This document shows positions 12,877-25,500 of a stretch of 64,000 nt of DNA, piece by piece. Below the pieces are notes generated by a model, which had not been told where the DNA came from, made no database searches, and saw only the letters and a list, made by a program, of their open reading frames with translations. Numbering within the stretch: the stretch's first letter is position 1; every line of letters begins with the position of its first letter. The stretch spans positions 1-64,000 of the forward strand of contig QJNS01000152.1 of NCBI GenBank assembly GCA_004154925.1, written 5' to 3'. This DNA comes from Monosporascus cannonballus. Taxonomy: Eukaryota > Ascomycota > Sordariomycetes > Xylariales. Position numbers and translations under genes: made by a program.

Positions 12877-13245
12877 TATTATAACTTAACGGGTTACGGC
12901 CTCGGAAATGGTCGCAACAAACGACTAAGCCATATAGGTCAAATTACGTAATAGCTCGATAAAATCGATCGTAAAGCCTATAAAACCAGGTTCGATAAAA
13001 TCGATCGTAAAGCCTATAAAGCTAAGTTCGACAGGATAAAAAAATTAAGTATAATACGCTTATTATTTCCATAGTTTAAATAATTTTAGCTTACAACATT
13101 TATTAATATTAATCGTTTGCAATAACAAGGTATTACGAGACGTAATACGTTACTATATTTATTGCTTAGATTCCCACGATATTCTTGCTAACATAAACTC
13201 GTCGACTTAAGGTTTAATAATTGGTTAAACCGCCAAGCCGTCACA
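12877..13245 (+). repeat. 3' LTR of element E (369 bases)
   Basis: Same ends as the 5' LTR (start TATTATAAC, end GCCGTCACA). It is 36 bases longer because the 36-base U3 unit with ATCGATCGTAAAGCC is present twice (near 12955-13030). Confidence 0.93.
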
Positions 13246-13639
13246 GCAGGTTTTTACAGCTATCTTAATTTCTTTAAGGCTGTAAACGCCTTTTTACCCG
13301 ACTTTTATATTACCTAAACCGCTATAGTAAAAGAAGCTATATTTAACGGTAAAGACGTTACGTAATTACTTTTAATACAGAAATCTTTAAAACGCTTTAA
13401 GAACTATATAAGGTTGTGGAAGGTTTAAAGCGATACTGCCGAACGAATATTACAAAAAACGTTCAATATTACTTTTAACGAAAAGATCTTTAATTAAACG
13501 GGACTTTTTTTAAAACGTTTCGCAAATAACAATAATCAAAATAGTAACCGCAATAATTATATTATACGATCGTATTCTTGCGAAGTGGTTTATTTATTTA
13601 AGGAATACTTTTATTTTGCTTATACGTTAGATCTAATAG
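13246..13639 (+). pseudogene. Right part of the gag-like frame interrupted by element E
   Basis: Continues in phase from 6650 once E and one GCAGG are removed. It reads about 130 codons with a few TAA stops, then an Asn-rich stretch, and ends where the LTR of element F begins. Unrecognised; best guess a retroelement Gag. Confidence 0.4.
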
Positions 13640-13845
13640 TGTGAGAATACAGCCCTTATGAGGATAAGGCTAATGGCCGATCAGCCACCGATCAGCCACC
13701 GACCTACTTATTAATATAAATCCACTATCTAGCAGCTAATGAGAGACGCTAAATAAAAATAATCTAATACATTTATTTCTTGGAATTTGCTTTACGACTG
13801 ATCGGAAATTACGTTACCCAGCTTATAACTATCTATTATTTTGTA
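13640..13845 (+). repeat. 5' LTR of element F (206 bases)
   Basis: Starts TGTGAGAATACAGCCC and ends at a RIP-altered CTTACA (reads TTTGTA). Contains a short tandem near 13677-13700 (CGATCAGCCAC twice). Matches 20756-20961 and the reverse complements at 48347-48552 and 55534-55739. Confidence 0.9.
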
Positions 13846-13899
13846 ATTTTTCCATTTATTATAGAAAATAACGTAATAATTATTAAAAATAAAATTCGC

Positions 13900-16800
13900 C
13901 AATTACAAAATAAACTTAAGTTATTAATCGAAAAAATGACCGATTGAAATTTAACCAATAAACGATAAATTACGGTACGGGAATAAATAAAAAAGTTTAT
14001 AATAAAGCCTTAATAAGTAAAAAACTATAATCACCGAAATCCCGAATTATTTAAAATAAACGTAATATAACGATTATATCCCGGATTTTAAAATAAAAAA
14101 TATTAAATATCTTAATAATAACTAAACTTTGGAAATAATTTATTAATAAAACAAATAATATTCGGAATTATTTCGATAATTAGTTAAATAATAAATAATA
14201 ATATAAATTGAAAAAATAAAGTTTTATAAGTTAATTTTAATATTATTATAAAATTTTAAAAATAATAAACAAATATTATATTATAGTTATGCGAAAATTT
14301 TTAAATGTACGTTAAGTAAAGAAAAAAAGATTAAAAAATGTTATTATGAAAATTTACGCCGAAAAACTAAGGCGAAATATCTTTACTTATATTTAATAAG
14401 TTATAAGCCATATAAACCTTTTTATTACGAACGTATAATAATAATACCGTATTATATTTAATTATTTTAATTATAAAAGAAAATAAAAATAAAAAGTTTA
14501 TAAATTTTTATTAGGAGAAATTACGTAAATTATAATTTTCTTAATAAGGAATATAGGAAATAATGTATGGAATTATAATAACGGTCCGATTAATTACTTT
14601 TAAATTTTTACATTATATAAAGGTTCCTAATTTATAAAATAAATTTAACGAACGTTTTTAACCCGAAAAACAATCGGAATAATAAATGTTTCATTTTTAA
14701 TTACTTTTATAAGTTAATATTAAAGTTATAAAATATTGTATTACGAAAAAACATTAAATTAAAACAAATTAATAACGAAATAAGTAAAAAAAAACATTAT
14801 TAAAATATTTAGAAAAAAGGCAAAAAAAAACCATTTATTTTTCGTCAAAAATATTAAAAAAATAAACTATTTTATTTTAATATTTTCGGAAAACAAAAAT
14901 CCTTAAAGCAAATTAAAGGCATAATATAGGAATAATCCAAACCGCAAACATTTTTATATTCGGAAAGCAAATAATTGCCGATTTAATTCTAATCGGAAAC
15001 AATCCGTATAACTTAATACTTTTAATTTTTATAAAGGTTTATTTAAATATAATAATTATGGAAAATTAAGTTATAAAAATATAAATTATAAATTAGAAAA
15101 AGATAAGAAAACCTTATTATTCCGGTTATATAAAAATTAATTTCGGAAAATTATATAAAACGTTATATTATATAATGATAAATTAAATTAATTTTTAAAT
15201 GTAAACCCCAAAAAAGCCGTAATAAATATATACGTTTAATTTATTTCGGTTAATAATTATAAAATAATTAAAATAAAGTTATGTTTTAAGAACATAATAT
15301 TTATTAAATATAATCTCGGAAATATAATAATATAAATAAATATAAATACCGGTATATAAATAAATATTATAAATAAAAGTTTAACGAAAAAGTTTAATTT
15401 TTAAAGAATTTTTATAAATATTCCGGGCTTTATCGGCATTAATACAGGGTATATTAAATATTATAAGGGTTACGAAACTTTTATTAATATAATAAATAAT
15501 AACGAAAATAAACGAAATTTTAAGTAAATTTATTTTATAATATACCATAATCGGAAAACGGGTAAATTTTTATTATTTAAACTTAAAATAAGCAAATTAA
15601 AGATTTTGTTGAATATAATTATATATTAATAATTATACGGACCGTTATAAAAAGTTAATATATAAGAAATTATAAACTTAACGTTTTCCGGTAAGCAAAT
15701 TTATACCGTTAATTTGATAAGTTTAGCCGTAAAATTAAATATCCCAGAATTCGAAAAAAAACAAAAATAAGAATTAACTGATTTTTTTGCATATTTAAAA
15801 AGTTTCCGGCGAATATATTCCGAGAAAATAACGAAAAGAATATTTTAATTATGAGGGGCGAAATATATAATAAATGTAATCCTAAAAAGAACGCCTTTAT
15901 TCGGCCTAATTTATTTTATTTCGGAAATTTAAAAGAAAATATTCGAAAAATATATCCGAAAAAACTTAAAAATAGGCTGAATACGTTATTCGAAAACGGA
16001 CGTTAAGATATTAATATTATTTGTATTTAAAAAAGACGATAATTTCCGATTATACGTTAATTACAAAAAGTTAAATTAGATAATGATAAAATATTAATAC
16101 TTTTTACTTTTAATTTTAAAAATAATAAATTATTTTGGATTAATTAAGGTATTTTCGAAAATTATTTTTAAAGATATTTATTATTATATTAAAATTAACA
16201 AAAGGAATTAATAAAAAAGTATTTTCCGAATGTGGTACGGGTAATTTAAATATACGGTTATATTATTTGGTTTTATAAAATGTTAATTATGTTTTAAATT
16301 TATATATATAAATTATTTATAAATTAATTAATTATATATATATAATATATTAATATAATATAATTATTTATTTAAAGAGCAAAAAAAACATACGAAATAT
16401 TTCCAATTAATTTATAAATAATTATTATAATATTAATTATTTATTAAAATATTTAAATACCAATTTCTTTTTTAAAAAAATAACATATTTAAAATTTATA
16501 ATTAATACTGACGGTTTAGAAATAAATGGCCGACTGGTCGATATTATCGAAATATAGTTAAAACCAAAATTAATTTATTATGTTTTAATATTATTGTGAT
16601 TTACGAATTTTTATCGACAGTTTATCGCTTATTATTTATTTATTTTTAAATTTATTATTAAGCTTTTAAAACGGATGTAAAACAAAGAAAAAAATAATAA
16701 AATTCCGGTAACTCGAAAAAATGAAAAAGGCGTTCCAAAATTTAAAAAATATTTTTTAATCGGCGATTATTTTCTGATATTAAAATAACGCCAAAAATAT

Positions 16801-19800
16801 TAAAATTACAATAAATATTGTAATAAAAGCTATATTAAGGATATTTTTATAAAAATGCGGAAAATATTGATATTTAATTATATATTAATTACGAAAATTG
16901 AGTTTAACCGAAAAGCTGTAAATTATAAAGTGATAAAAATTATTAATAATTATAAAAGGTTTAAAATATTAGCAATAATAGTTTAAAAAGACGAAAAACT
17001 TTCTTAATATTTATTAATTATATAATGCTAAAAAATATAATAAAAATATTAATATATAATTTTAAAAGGAAATTAGCCTAATAAATTTAGTATTTTACGT
17101 AATTTAATTTTGAAATTTAATATTAACCGGATATTACTAACCCGGTAAATAAGTTATTTAAACACTCGGACGACATATTAAGGGAAATCGTATATAAAAA
17201 TATAATTCTGACGTTATCCGAAAAACTTAGATTTATAAATAATATATCGGAAAACGTACGGAAAACAGTTGTAAATGTATAATACGATTTAAAATAATAT
17301 AAAAAAGTAAAAGGCGTTATAAAAAATATACAATTTGCTTATTATAAAATTCCTTGATAAATTTTAAGAAACGGAAATTTAAATAATTATTATCTATGTA
17401 AAAAAAAAGGAAAATATTTACTATACGATTATTTATTATTTTCGAAAAAAATAAGAAATTATATATTTACTAAAATTATTATTTATAAATAATAATATAA
17501 ATACGAATTATAATAATAATACGATTAACAGTTAAATAACGGTAATCGGAAATTATAACCATGTTATAATCGGATTTCGAAAATTTTAAGAAAAACGAAA
17601 TTAACATGAAAATTATTATTTATAATTAATCCATTTTTTATCCTTTAATCAAACATTTATAGAAAAATAAAAAAATATTTTAATCGAAATTTTCTTAATA
17701 ATTTTACAATTAAATTCAAAAATTATAAATTAAGGATTTAAATTATAAACGGTTAATACCAACAATTAAACGTTAAACCAGAATAAAAGGAAAATATTTT
17801 TTAAATTTAAATAAAATTTTATATCATCGGGATAAACTCGTAATCTCTTTATACAGCGTTTTACGGAAATAATTAATAAACTAATATTATAATAATTTAA
17901 AGATAAAATATATAAAATATAGCCTTATGTTAAAATTAATATTTAAAAAGTTTTATTAAGAAAATATAACAAATAATATCCGATTATATATTAAATAATA
18001 TTTTAATCATTAAGGTATAATAAAATTACGTTATAAATTATATAAATAAATATAACCTTTAACGTTATTTAAATAATTTTCTAAAAACTTTCCTTAAATT
18101 CTATTATGAGATTATTTAAAAACCTAAGTTTAAACACAATAAAATATAACGTAATCCTAATAATCGTTAACCGTTTTACGAAATTAAAAATGTTTATCTT
18201 TATAATTAAAATTTTAATTATAATTAAATAAACCTAATTATTTTATATTGAGATTAAACATAAATTCAATATATTAACTGGAATCATTAATAATAAAAAT
18301 ACATTATTAATAAATTAATTTTAGGCGGAAGTTTATAAAAAATAAAAAATAAAACGGCAAATATTAATCGTTTTTAACTTATAAACCTATAAATAAATAA
18401 AATATATTTATAAAGATTTAATTTATTATTTCAATATTTATATCAATAAATATTAAAATAATTAAATAAAGTTTAATGAACTATGAAATTCGTATATAAT
18501 AATATACGAAATATATTTACCGGCCGTTTTATATTTAAATCCTTATATAAATAATATTTTAAAAATAATAAATTATTTTTTGTAAAATTTTAAAAAGTAA
18601 ATATAAGACATTAAGAAATGTTTTGAAAAAATAACGATTAATCGTTAAGTAATATATAAATATTAAGAAAAAATAACTGTAACTTAAGAAGGTGATTATA
18701 ATTAACGCCATATATTAATAAAATTCTAATCAAAATAATAAGTAGGTTTATTAATTAAAAACTTTAAATTTAAAGATAAAATAATTATATTTATTTATAT
18801 TTATGTTATAATTAAAAGATAAAGATCTTTTTAAGCAAACAAAACGATTTTTCTTATTAAATATTAACGGATACATAATATATTTTTAATATTTTTATTA
18901 AAATCGTAATATAACCGAAAACCGGGTAATATCCAGATAACGTTACCGGACCAAATAAAGGAATAAAAGAACTAAATAATAAAAAATATTGTCCTTTATC
19001 AAAATAAATAGAAATAACGTAAATACTTAATTAAATAAAAACGTTGACCTGCCGAATATAATACGTAAAAACCCCGAAAGTATTTCGAATATACGTTTAT
19101 AATATGATAACGTTATTGAAAAAAAGTTAAATATATATATAAAAAATAAAATAATTTAAAAACCGTAAAATACTAATAACCGAATTGAAAATTAATTATT
19201 TAATTATTATAAATATTATAACAAATAGGTTTAAATAATAATAACATATTAATATTAAAATAGTTCTTAATTATATGATTATTTTAAATTGTTAACAAAT
19301 AATTAGTTTATTATATATCGATCAGAAATTTATAATCGATATAAAAAGATTTAATTTTTATTTCGAAAATAAAATTTTAGGTTTCATTATTAAACCTAAT
19401 ATTAATGGATTTTTCATATATATATTAAGCATTTTAATATAAGAATATCGGAAAATATTTAGAAAATATATAATGGCAAAGAATAAATATATTTATTAAA
19501 TTTATTGAGCGTAAAACCTGGAAAAAATTTAAAAACATTTTATTTTTTTAAAAAATAAAATTTAAATAATTAAAATATAATTTGTTATTAATCGAAAATA
19601 AAGCACCATTTTTAAAACGTTTAATCTATTTAGGTTTAATAATAACTTTACCGCAAAAACTATTTTTAATTATAATTATTAATAAATATTAAAATTCGTT
19701 AAAATATCGAAAAACGGGCGGAAAACATTGGTAAATAAGAAGCATAACGGTATAACGGCTTTTAAAAATTATTTTACTTCTAAAGATACCTTAAAATTAC

Positions 19801-19950
19801 GCCTATTCGAAAATTAATTACGGAATAATAAAAAAACATATAATATTTATAAAAGAACGTTAAAATTAAAATCTCGTAATTATAACGGATAATCGGAAAT
19901 TAACCTGAATTATATTAAAAAAACGATATTGCTTAAAAATAAACGCATTA
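13900..19950 (+). pseudogene. Element F gag-pol remnant
   Basis: The plus-strand reverse transcriptase is clear at about 16060-16310: a YxKLN-type start, a VFSKI-(I/D)-FKD stretch, then FGF(L)-type residues in standard Ty3 order. Integrase features follow: a (V)IVNRFTKLKMF stretch near 18165-18205 (first catalytic Asp changed to Asn), a TLL-(F)-type segment near 18300 and a QT(D)GQ-type segment near 18395. The YxDD box is damaged. Many TAA and TAG codons break all frames. Gag is presumed in 13900-15200 but I could not place a knuckle. The end of pol is approximate. Confidence 0.7.
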
Positions 19951-20264
19951 AAAATATATTCGGTCTTACAAAAAACGTCGAATCAACAACTAACCGCAAT
20001 TATGTCGGAACGTTTATAGTAAATACTTATAATACAAGCTTTTTCGAATTCGTCGATTGATTCCTAATTATCAGTACCGAATTAAAAAATTATTTGGGCG
20101 GTATTTTTAAAAATAATTAAAATTTAAACGGATATTAAATAATAATATTAATAATATTACGAATAATTATTTATTATATAAAGATTCTTATAATAATAAT
20201 TAGCTATAACATAATTTAAAGCGTTCGGAATTTGAACGTAAACCGTACCGTAATCGAAATAACG

Positions 20265-20591
20265 TTATATTACGTAAATATAATACGGTTTATTATTGTT
20301 TGTAATATGATTACTATTTATTTTATTATTGGCATTAAAACATAAAATTAAAAGAAATTCTAATTTTTTTAATATCAAAGTATTATTTCTTTTAAAACTG
20401 TTTACGAAAAGAAAATATAACGAACGGAAATAATACACAAAATAAACAAAAAAGGCGAAATAAAAATAAAAAAACAAGAAATTAAATAGAATACGTATGT
20501 AAAAAAAATAAAGATATAAATATAAAAGGGAAAAAAAAACTAAACAAAATAAGTTTAAAAAAAGATTATAATAAGAAATTAAGCAGAACAT
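20265..20591 (-). pseudogene. Antisense frame near the 3' LTR of element F
   Basis: An open minus-strand frame of 108 codons beginning with ATG 165 bases from the 3' LTR. The start is alignable with the plus-strand frame at 48717 in element G (MF-x-LI-x-YYN), and the end matches too (KPYYIYVI) once one stop is read through in G. The N-terminal part is rich in Phe, Tyr and Leu, membrane-like, but that is also what the complement of an A-rich strand gives. Beyond the TAA the frame continues in G with few stops. Coding status uncertain. Confidence 0.35.
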
Positions 20592-20755
20592 GATTAATTA
20601 CGTAATATGATACGTATTAATTATTATAGTAATTACTTATAACATAATATAACGGTAAATTATCGGCAAATATACGTCATTAAATCTGCGAAATACGTTA
20701 TATCAAATTAATAATAATGTTATTAGAAATGAATAATTTAGAAAAGGGGAATAAT

Positions 20756-20961
20756 TATAAAAATATAGCCTTTATAAAAATAAGACTGGTAACCGATTAA
20801 CCACCGATCAGTTACCGACTTACTTATTAATATAAATTTACCATTTAGTAGCTAATAAAAAACGCCAGATAAAAGTAACCTAATACATTTATTTCTTGAA
20901 ATCTGCTTTACGACTGGTCGGAAATTACCTCACCCAGCTCACAGCTATTCATTATCTTATA
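20756..20961 (+). repeat. 3' LTR of element F (206 bases)
   Basis: Begins TATAAAAATATAGCC (RIP form of TGTGAGAATACAGCC) and ends CTTATA. Same length as the 5' LTR with no indels. Confidence 0.9.
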
Positions 20962-22158
20962 ATATTTAAATTATTTTAAAATAGTATATTTCGTTAATAC
21001 ATTTCTGTTAAAATGAAATACCTTTATTAATAACTTATTAAAAAACTTCAAGATGTAACGATGTAACGAAAATAAACAAACCAAAAAAAGAAATAACCGA
21101 AATTTATATACTAAAAGAATATTAAAATAAAAATACTCTAATCGAATATGGGAATTGCAAATATTTATTACCTTGTTAGTTAAATTGAAAGTATTTTATT
21201 AAATATAAAAATATATAAATCTGAAAATAAAGCATTGGAAAACGTACTTAAAAAATAAAATATATTGTTACGGCGTGAAAGAACAAGAGTCTAGCCATTA
21301 CACCACTAAAAGTGGAACGTTGTTAGGTCGAGCCCTGACCGCCTTGTTCTGCTCTATTTACCTACAAGGTGCCACTTGAGACTGTGATATATATATTAAT
21401 TAAGATTTTAAATTACAAATTATTCATTGTACGGTAATAACACCTTGATAACGTTATTTTACTGGCATTATTATTGGAGAAAAACTTGAAAATATTTTAA
21501 TTTTTAACGTATAATAAAAATTAAATTTGTTTTAGACAAAACATATAAAATACAGCGTTTTAAAACCGCGACAAGGATAAATATTTATAACATATTATAA
21601 ACACTAATACCTTAGTAAAATATAAGAACCTACTTTATATATTTTATACCTAAAACTTACGTAAAAGGTTCTTGATTAATAATATAATTGTTTTATAATC
21701 AGTTATTTCGATATTACGAAAACATATAGAAGGTTAATATAAAACTATTTTTAAAAGATTTAAAAGGGAAATGTTAAAAATTATTTAAAAGGTTACTTTA
21801 AAAATCAAAGGTTTGAAGGGGCATTTTATCAACCTAACTAAAAATTCGTTTCGTGACCATTTCTAGACTACTGCTTTTAAAAACGTAATATAGATTTAAT
21901 TACAACTTTATGGTTATTTTGGCACTAATAAATAAAATAATATAATATATTTATTATAATGTTATAATAACGACATCTACCGTCAATAAATGAACTAAAA
22001 TATTATTTGGTTATATTTTTAATTAATAACCTGTTTTTAATTATATAATTTCTAGTCGTTAGCTTGTATTTATTAATAACGTTTATAAACCTTTTAAAAA
22101 CCTATTTGTAATTAAATAGCGATTAAATATAACTTCTAGATTTTAAGTAAATATATAA
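20962..22158. other. AT-rich spacer between F and C
   Basis: About 1.2 kb of AT-rich DNA with no recognisable gene. It contains one GC-normal island, 21266-21389, described separately. Confidence 0.6.
21266..21389. repeat. Possible solo LTR or short relic, GC-normal
   Basis: A 124-base GC-normal block in AT-rich DNA. It starts TGTTACGGCG, ends ACTGTGATA and is flanked by TATAT on both sides (21261-21265 and 21390-21394), which could be a target duplication but is weak in this AT-rich setting. The motif CCATTACACCACTA resembles CCGCTACACCACTA in the island near 38870; read in reverse it resembles a tRNA 5' half. It could be a solo LTR of another family, or chance. Confidence 0.35.
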
Positions 22159-22530
22159 TATTACAACCTAAGTCAGCTGGGCCTGCGAAAACGGTCCAGC
22201 CAAGATTATAAAGGTTACGCTAATTAAGAATTACGTAATCGGTACTTAGCAAGTTTTAACTAAGCACGATTAAGCACGATTAAGCAATCGTTCAGCAAAG
22301 TTTTATTACGTAAAAATAAGCAGTAATAAAAAAATAAGGATATATACGTTTATTATTTTTATAATTTAAATAATTATAGCTTATAATATAATATCGTTAC
22401 ATAAAGTACTTTTAACATTACAAAACGTAATATTTTATTATATTTATTATTCAGATTTTTACGATACTTCTATTAATATAAATTCGTTAATTTAAGGTTT
22501 AATAATTGGTTAAACCGTTTAGCCGTTATA
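22159..22530 (+). repeat. 5' LTR of element C (372 bases)
   Basis: Starts TATTACAACC (RIP form of TGTTACAACC) and ends GCCGTTATA. The U3 module contains CAGCTGGGCCTGCG and short direct repeats GCACGATTAA, shared with element D but not with A, B or E. Confidence 0.92.
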
Positions 22531-22599
22531 CGTTACAAATTTTTATTTAATAATACCGTTAAATTTTGAATAATATTCAATATTATAAAAATATTAATT

Positions 22600-25500
22600 A
22601 ATATTTAAAAAACCTTTATTTAATAGCTTTAGGCTCGAATTCAGGAATTAAAAAAGGAAATTTGCTAAATTAAGGTTACGCCACCTGCCTAATTTTCTTT
22701 AGCCTGCATAAAACCTAAAAAGCCGGAGTCCTATAATGGAAAAGGTAACCCTTAAACCTTTTTAACATAGGCATAAATTTACTTTCGTTTCTTAAATCTT
22801 AATAACTTAACAAATTAGATTTTAATAATAAAAATATACTTAACGGAAAATACGGTTAATTAATTTAAGCCTATTATAAGAAATTTCCTGAAAATTAGAA
22901 AATTAAATAAAAAAGTTTTTATTAAGAAAATTTTTTTACTTTATATTAATTTCGAAAATAAAATACGCGGTAATTTCGGTAATCCGGATAAAAAACGATT
23001 TACGGCTTAATAATTCTTGTAATTCCGATAAAAAAATTCCGCGCCTAAATATACTGTAACTTTCAAAAATTTTGCGGTTAAAACGGAATAAGAAAACGAT
23101 AAAACCGATATTTTTATTAACATATTTAATAAAAGGCTAAAAAGTAATATAAAAAATAAAATTATTCGGATTAAATATTTAATTACTTTAAACCGGTATA
23201 TTATAAAAGTAATTAAAATTAATAATTAATAATTTAAAAAATTATAAAAAAAGATAATATGCTTTACGCTTAAGATATAATAAATTTAATTAAGGGAAAA
23301 AACGAGATATACCCCTTATTTTTTACGGAACGGCATTAGAACTTATGAAATTCGGCGTTACCTATAAATAAGATTAAAGCCAGATTAAGTATTTTAATTA
23401 TGGCAAAATAGGACATAAGGTTTACAAATATAAGAAGCTTAAGAAATTACGGCAAGATAACTGGACCCCTATACCGGAAGAATAATCCAAAAATAACTAA
23501 GGAAACGATAATAAACTTATTAACGTAATCCAAGCCAAATATATATTAGGCTTATTGTAAAAAGTTTAACGGGGACCATCTTGATAAAAAATTTGACGAA
23601 AAATACGAAAAACAAGAAAATTAATTTAGTAAATATTTCAAGCATAATAAAACGCATTATAAGGATAATTACGTAAATATTAGAATTAAATAAAAAAGAT
23701 TTATCTCGGAACTTTGAATCGAAACGGCAAAATATATGTTATATATTGTCGACGACGAGAATATCCCAATTACGAAAAATAAAAATAATATATTGACGAA
23801 CGGATTACCCGTATATACCATAAGGGATTCGATTTTTTAAATCGTACCAGAGATAATAGGGATAATAAGCAATAATATCGATAACTTCGAACTATAACCC
23901 CAGGAAATGTTTAAGAACTGGCCGAAATAAAAAGCTGGCCTAAAAAAAAGTAATACCCGCAAGAAAACCCTTTTTGTTATTATAGATAATATAATTACTA
24001 AACGGAAAAAAGGTTAATTTAATGTACAGTTCAAAAGCATTATTAAAAAGTTATTACGGACTTTTATTTTTAGTTAGTATTTACTATAGATTTCCAGAAA
24101 AAAAAGTTATTAAGGAAAAAATACATTAATTTATAGAAGATTTTTAAAATAATAATTAGGATGACGTATAATAAAATGCAGTTATAAATATAAAAGAATA
24201 ATTTATTCGATAAAGAAAAAAATTATAAACAAATTAAAAATAATTAATATAATTCGAAAAAATAATACGCCGGTAATAACGACAGATATAGTAACTTAAC
24301 GCGTTAAACGAAAAAATATAAATAAGGCTTACTAAATTCGAATAAAAGTTTAAAAAAAGGTTATTTATAAAAAAGCCGCAAAATAATGAAACCTAAAAAA
24401 ATTAAAGAGAATTTTTAAAAAAGGCTTTAAATACGACGATAAAAACCTTTCATAACTTTATCATTTTGGATATACGATTAGGAACGTATTGGTATACTGT
24501 AATAATCGATTACGGAGTTTTGGGCCGAAATTATATTATACCGGATATAGTTAATAAGCTTAAATTATTATAGAAATATAAATTAAAACTTTATATAGCG
24601 ATAAACGCCGAAAGTTAAGAATTTGCTTACGATAATGGAAAAATCGTATGCAAAATTAATTATTTCGAGATGTTTATTAAAAGATAATATCAAATAATTA
24701 ATTTTGATATCGTTTAATTTAAAAATTACGATATAATTTTAAAATTACCATAAATACGTTGATACGGAATTTTAATTAACGGCGGAATTAATTAAGTAAA
24801 GTTTATCTTATTCCTTATTAAAAAATAAAAAAAGAAATTAAAATCTTAAAATTTAATCCATAATAATAACGAATGTAAGCATAAGATACGACAGAAACTT
24901 TATTATTTCAAGAAATAAAATATAGGAAAAAAATAAATATTAAAAAAATACGACGTATGGTTATTATTATTAAAACGAAATTAAGGTAATTAAGTAACGA
25001 TCTGGAATAAAAAGAATAATAGCCTTAGGAATTAAAGAATTTAATTAATATATTATTATAATATTATAAATATAAGCAGCTTTTTAAAATGGAACTTAAT
25101 ACAAAATTATTAAAACATGATAAATAAAATTATGAAATAATTTTTAAGGAAGGATTTTTGACCAAGTTTTATTTTATTTATAACCTTAACGGAAATAAGT
25201 TATATATTTTAAAAAATACCTGGAAAATCGGTTACAGAAAAAATAAATTTGATTTTCGAGATTATTAGTAAGATATTTAATATTTTTCGTATTAAAAAGA
25301 ATAAGAAATTACGATTTATAATTAATTATCGTTAATTAAACGATATTATTATTACAAATCGAATATTATTACCCTTAATTACGGAAATAAAAAACCGTTT
25401 TTACGAAGTTAAATAATTCATAATATTCGATCTTAAAAACAAATATAACCTTATTAGGATCAAAATAAATATAAATAAAAAATAACCTTTAAAATAAAAT

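Larger units (their letters stand above)
6651..13245 (+). mobile_element. Element E: full-length Ty3/gypsy chromovirus with GCAGG target duplication
   Basis: A 6,595-base element flanked by identical 5-base target duplications, GCAGG at 6646-6650 and 13246-13250. LTRs are 6651-6983 and 12877-13245. Order on the plus strand: LTR, primer site, gag with CCHC knuckle, protease, reverse transcriptase, RNase H, integrase with chromodomain, an antisense frame, a purine-rich tract (AAAAGGGAAGGATCG) and the LTR. RIP has put stop codons throughout gag-pol. It inserted into an older gag-like frame. Confidence 0.93.
13640..20961 (+). mobile_element. Element F: Ty3/gypsy element with 206-base LTRs
   Basis: A 7,322-base element bounded by two 206-base LTRs (13640-13845 and 20756-20961). 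The internal region has reverse transcriptase and integrase signatures on the plus strand and is heavily RIP-mutated. No clear target duplication: the flanks are AATAG on the left and ATATT on the right. It is the same family as G, in opposite orientation. The LTRs are unrelated to those of A-E. Confidence 0.88.
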
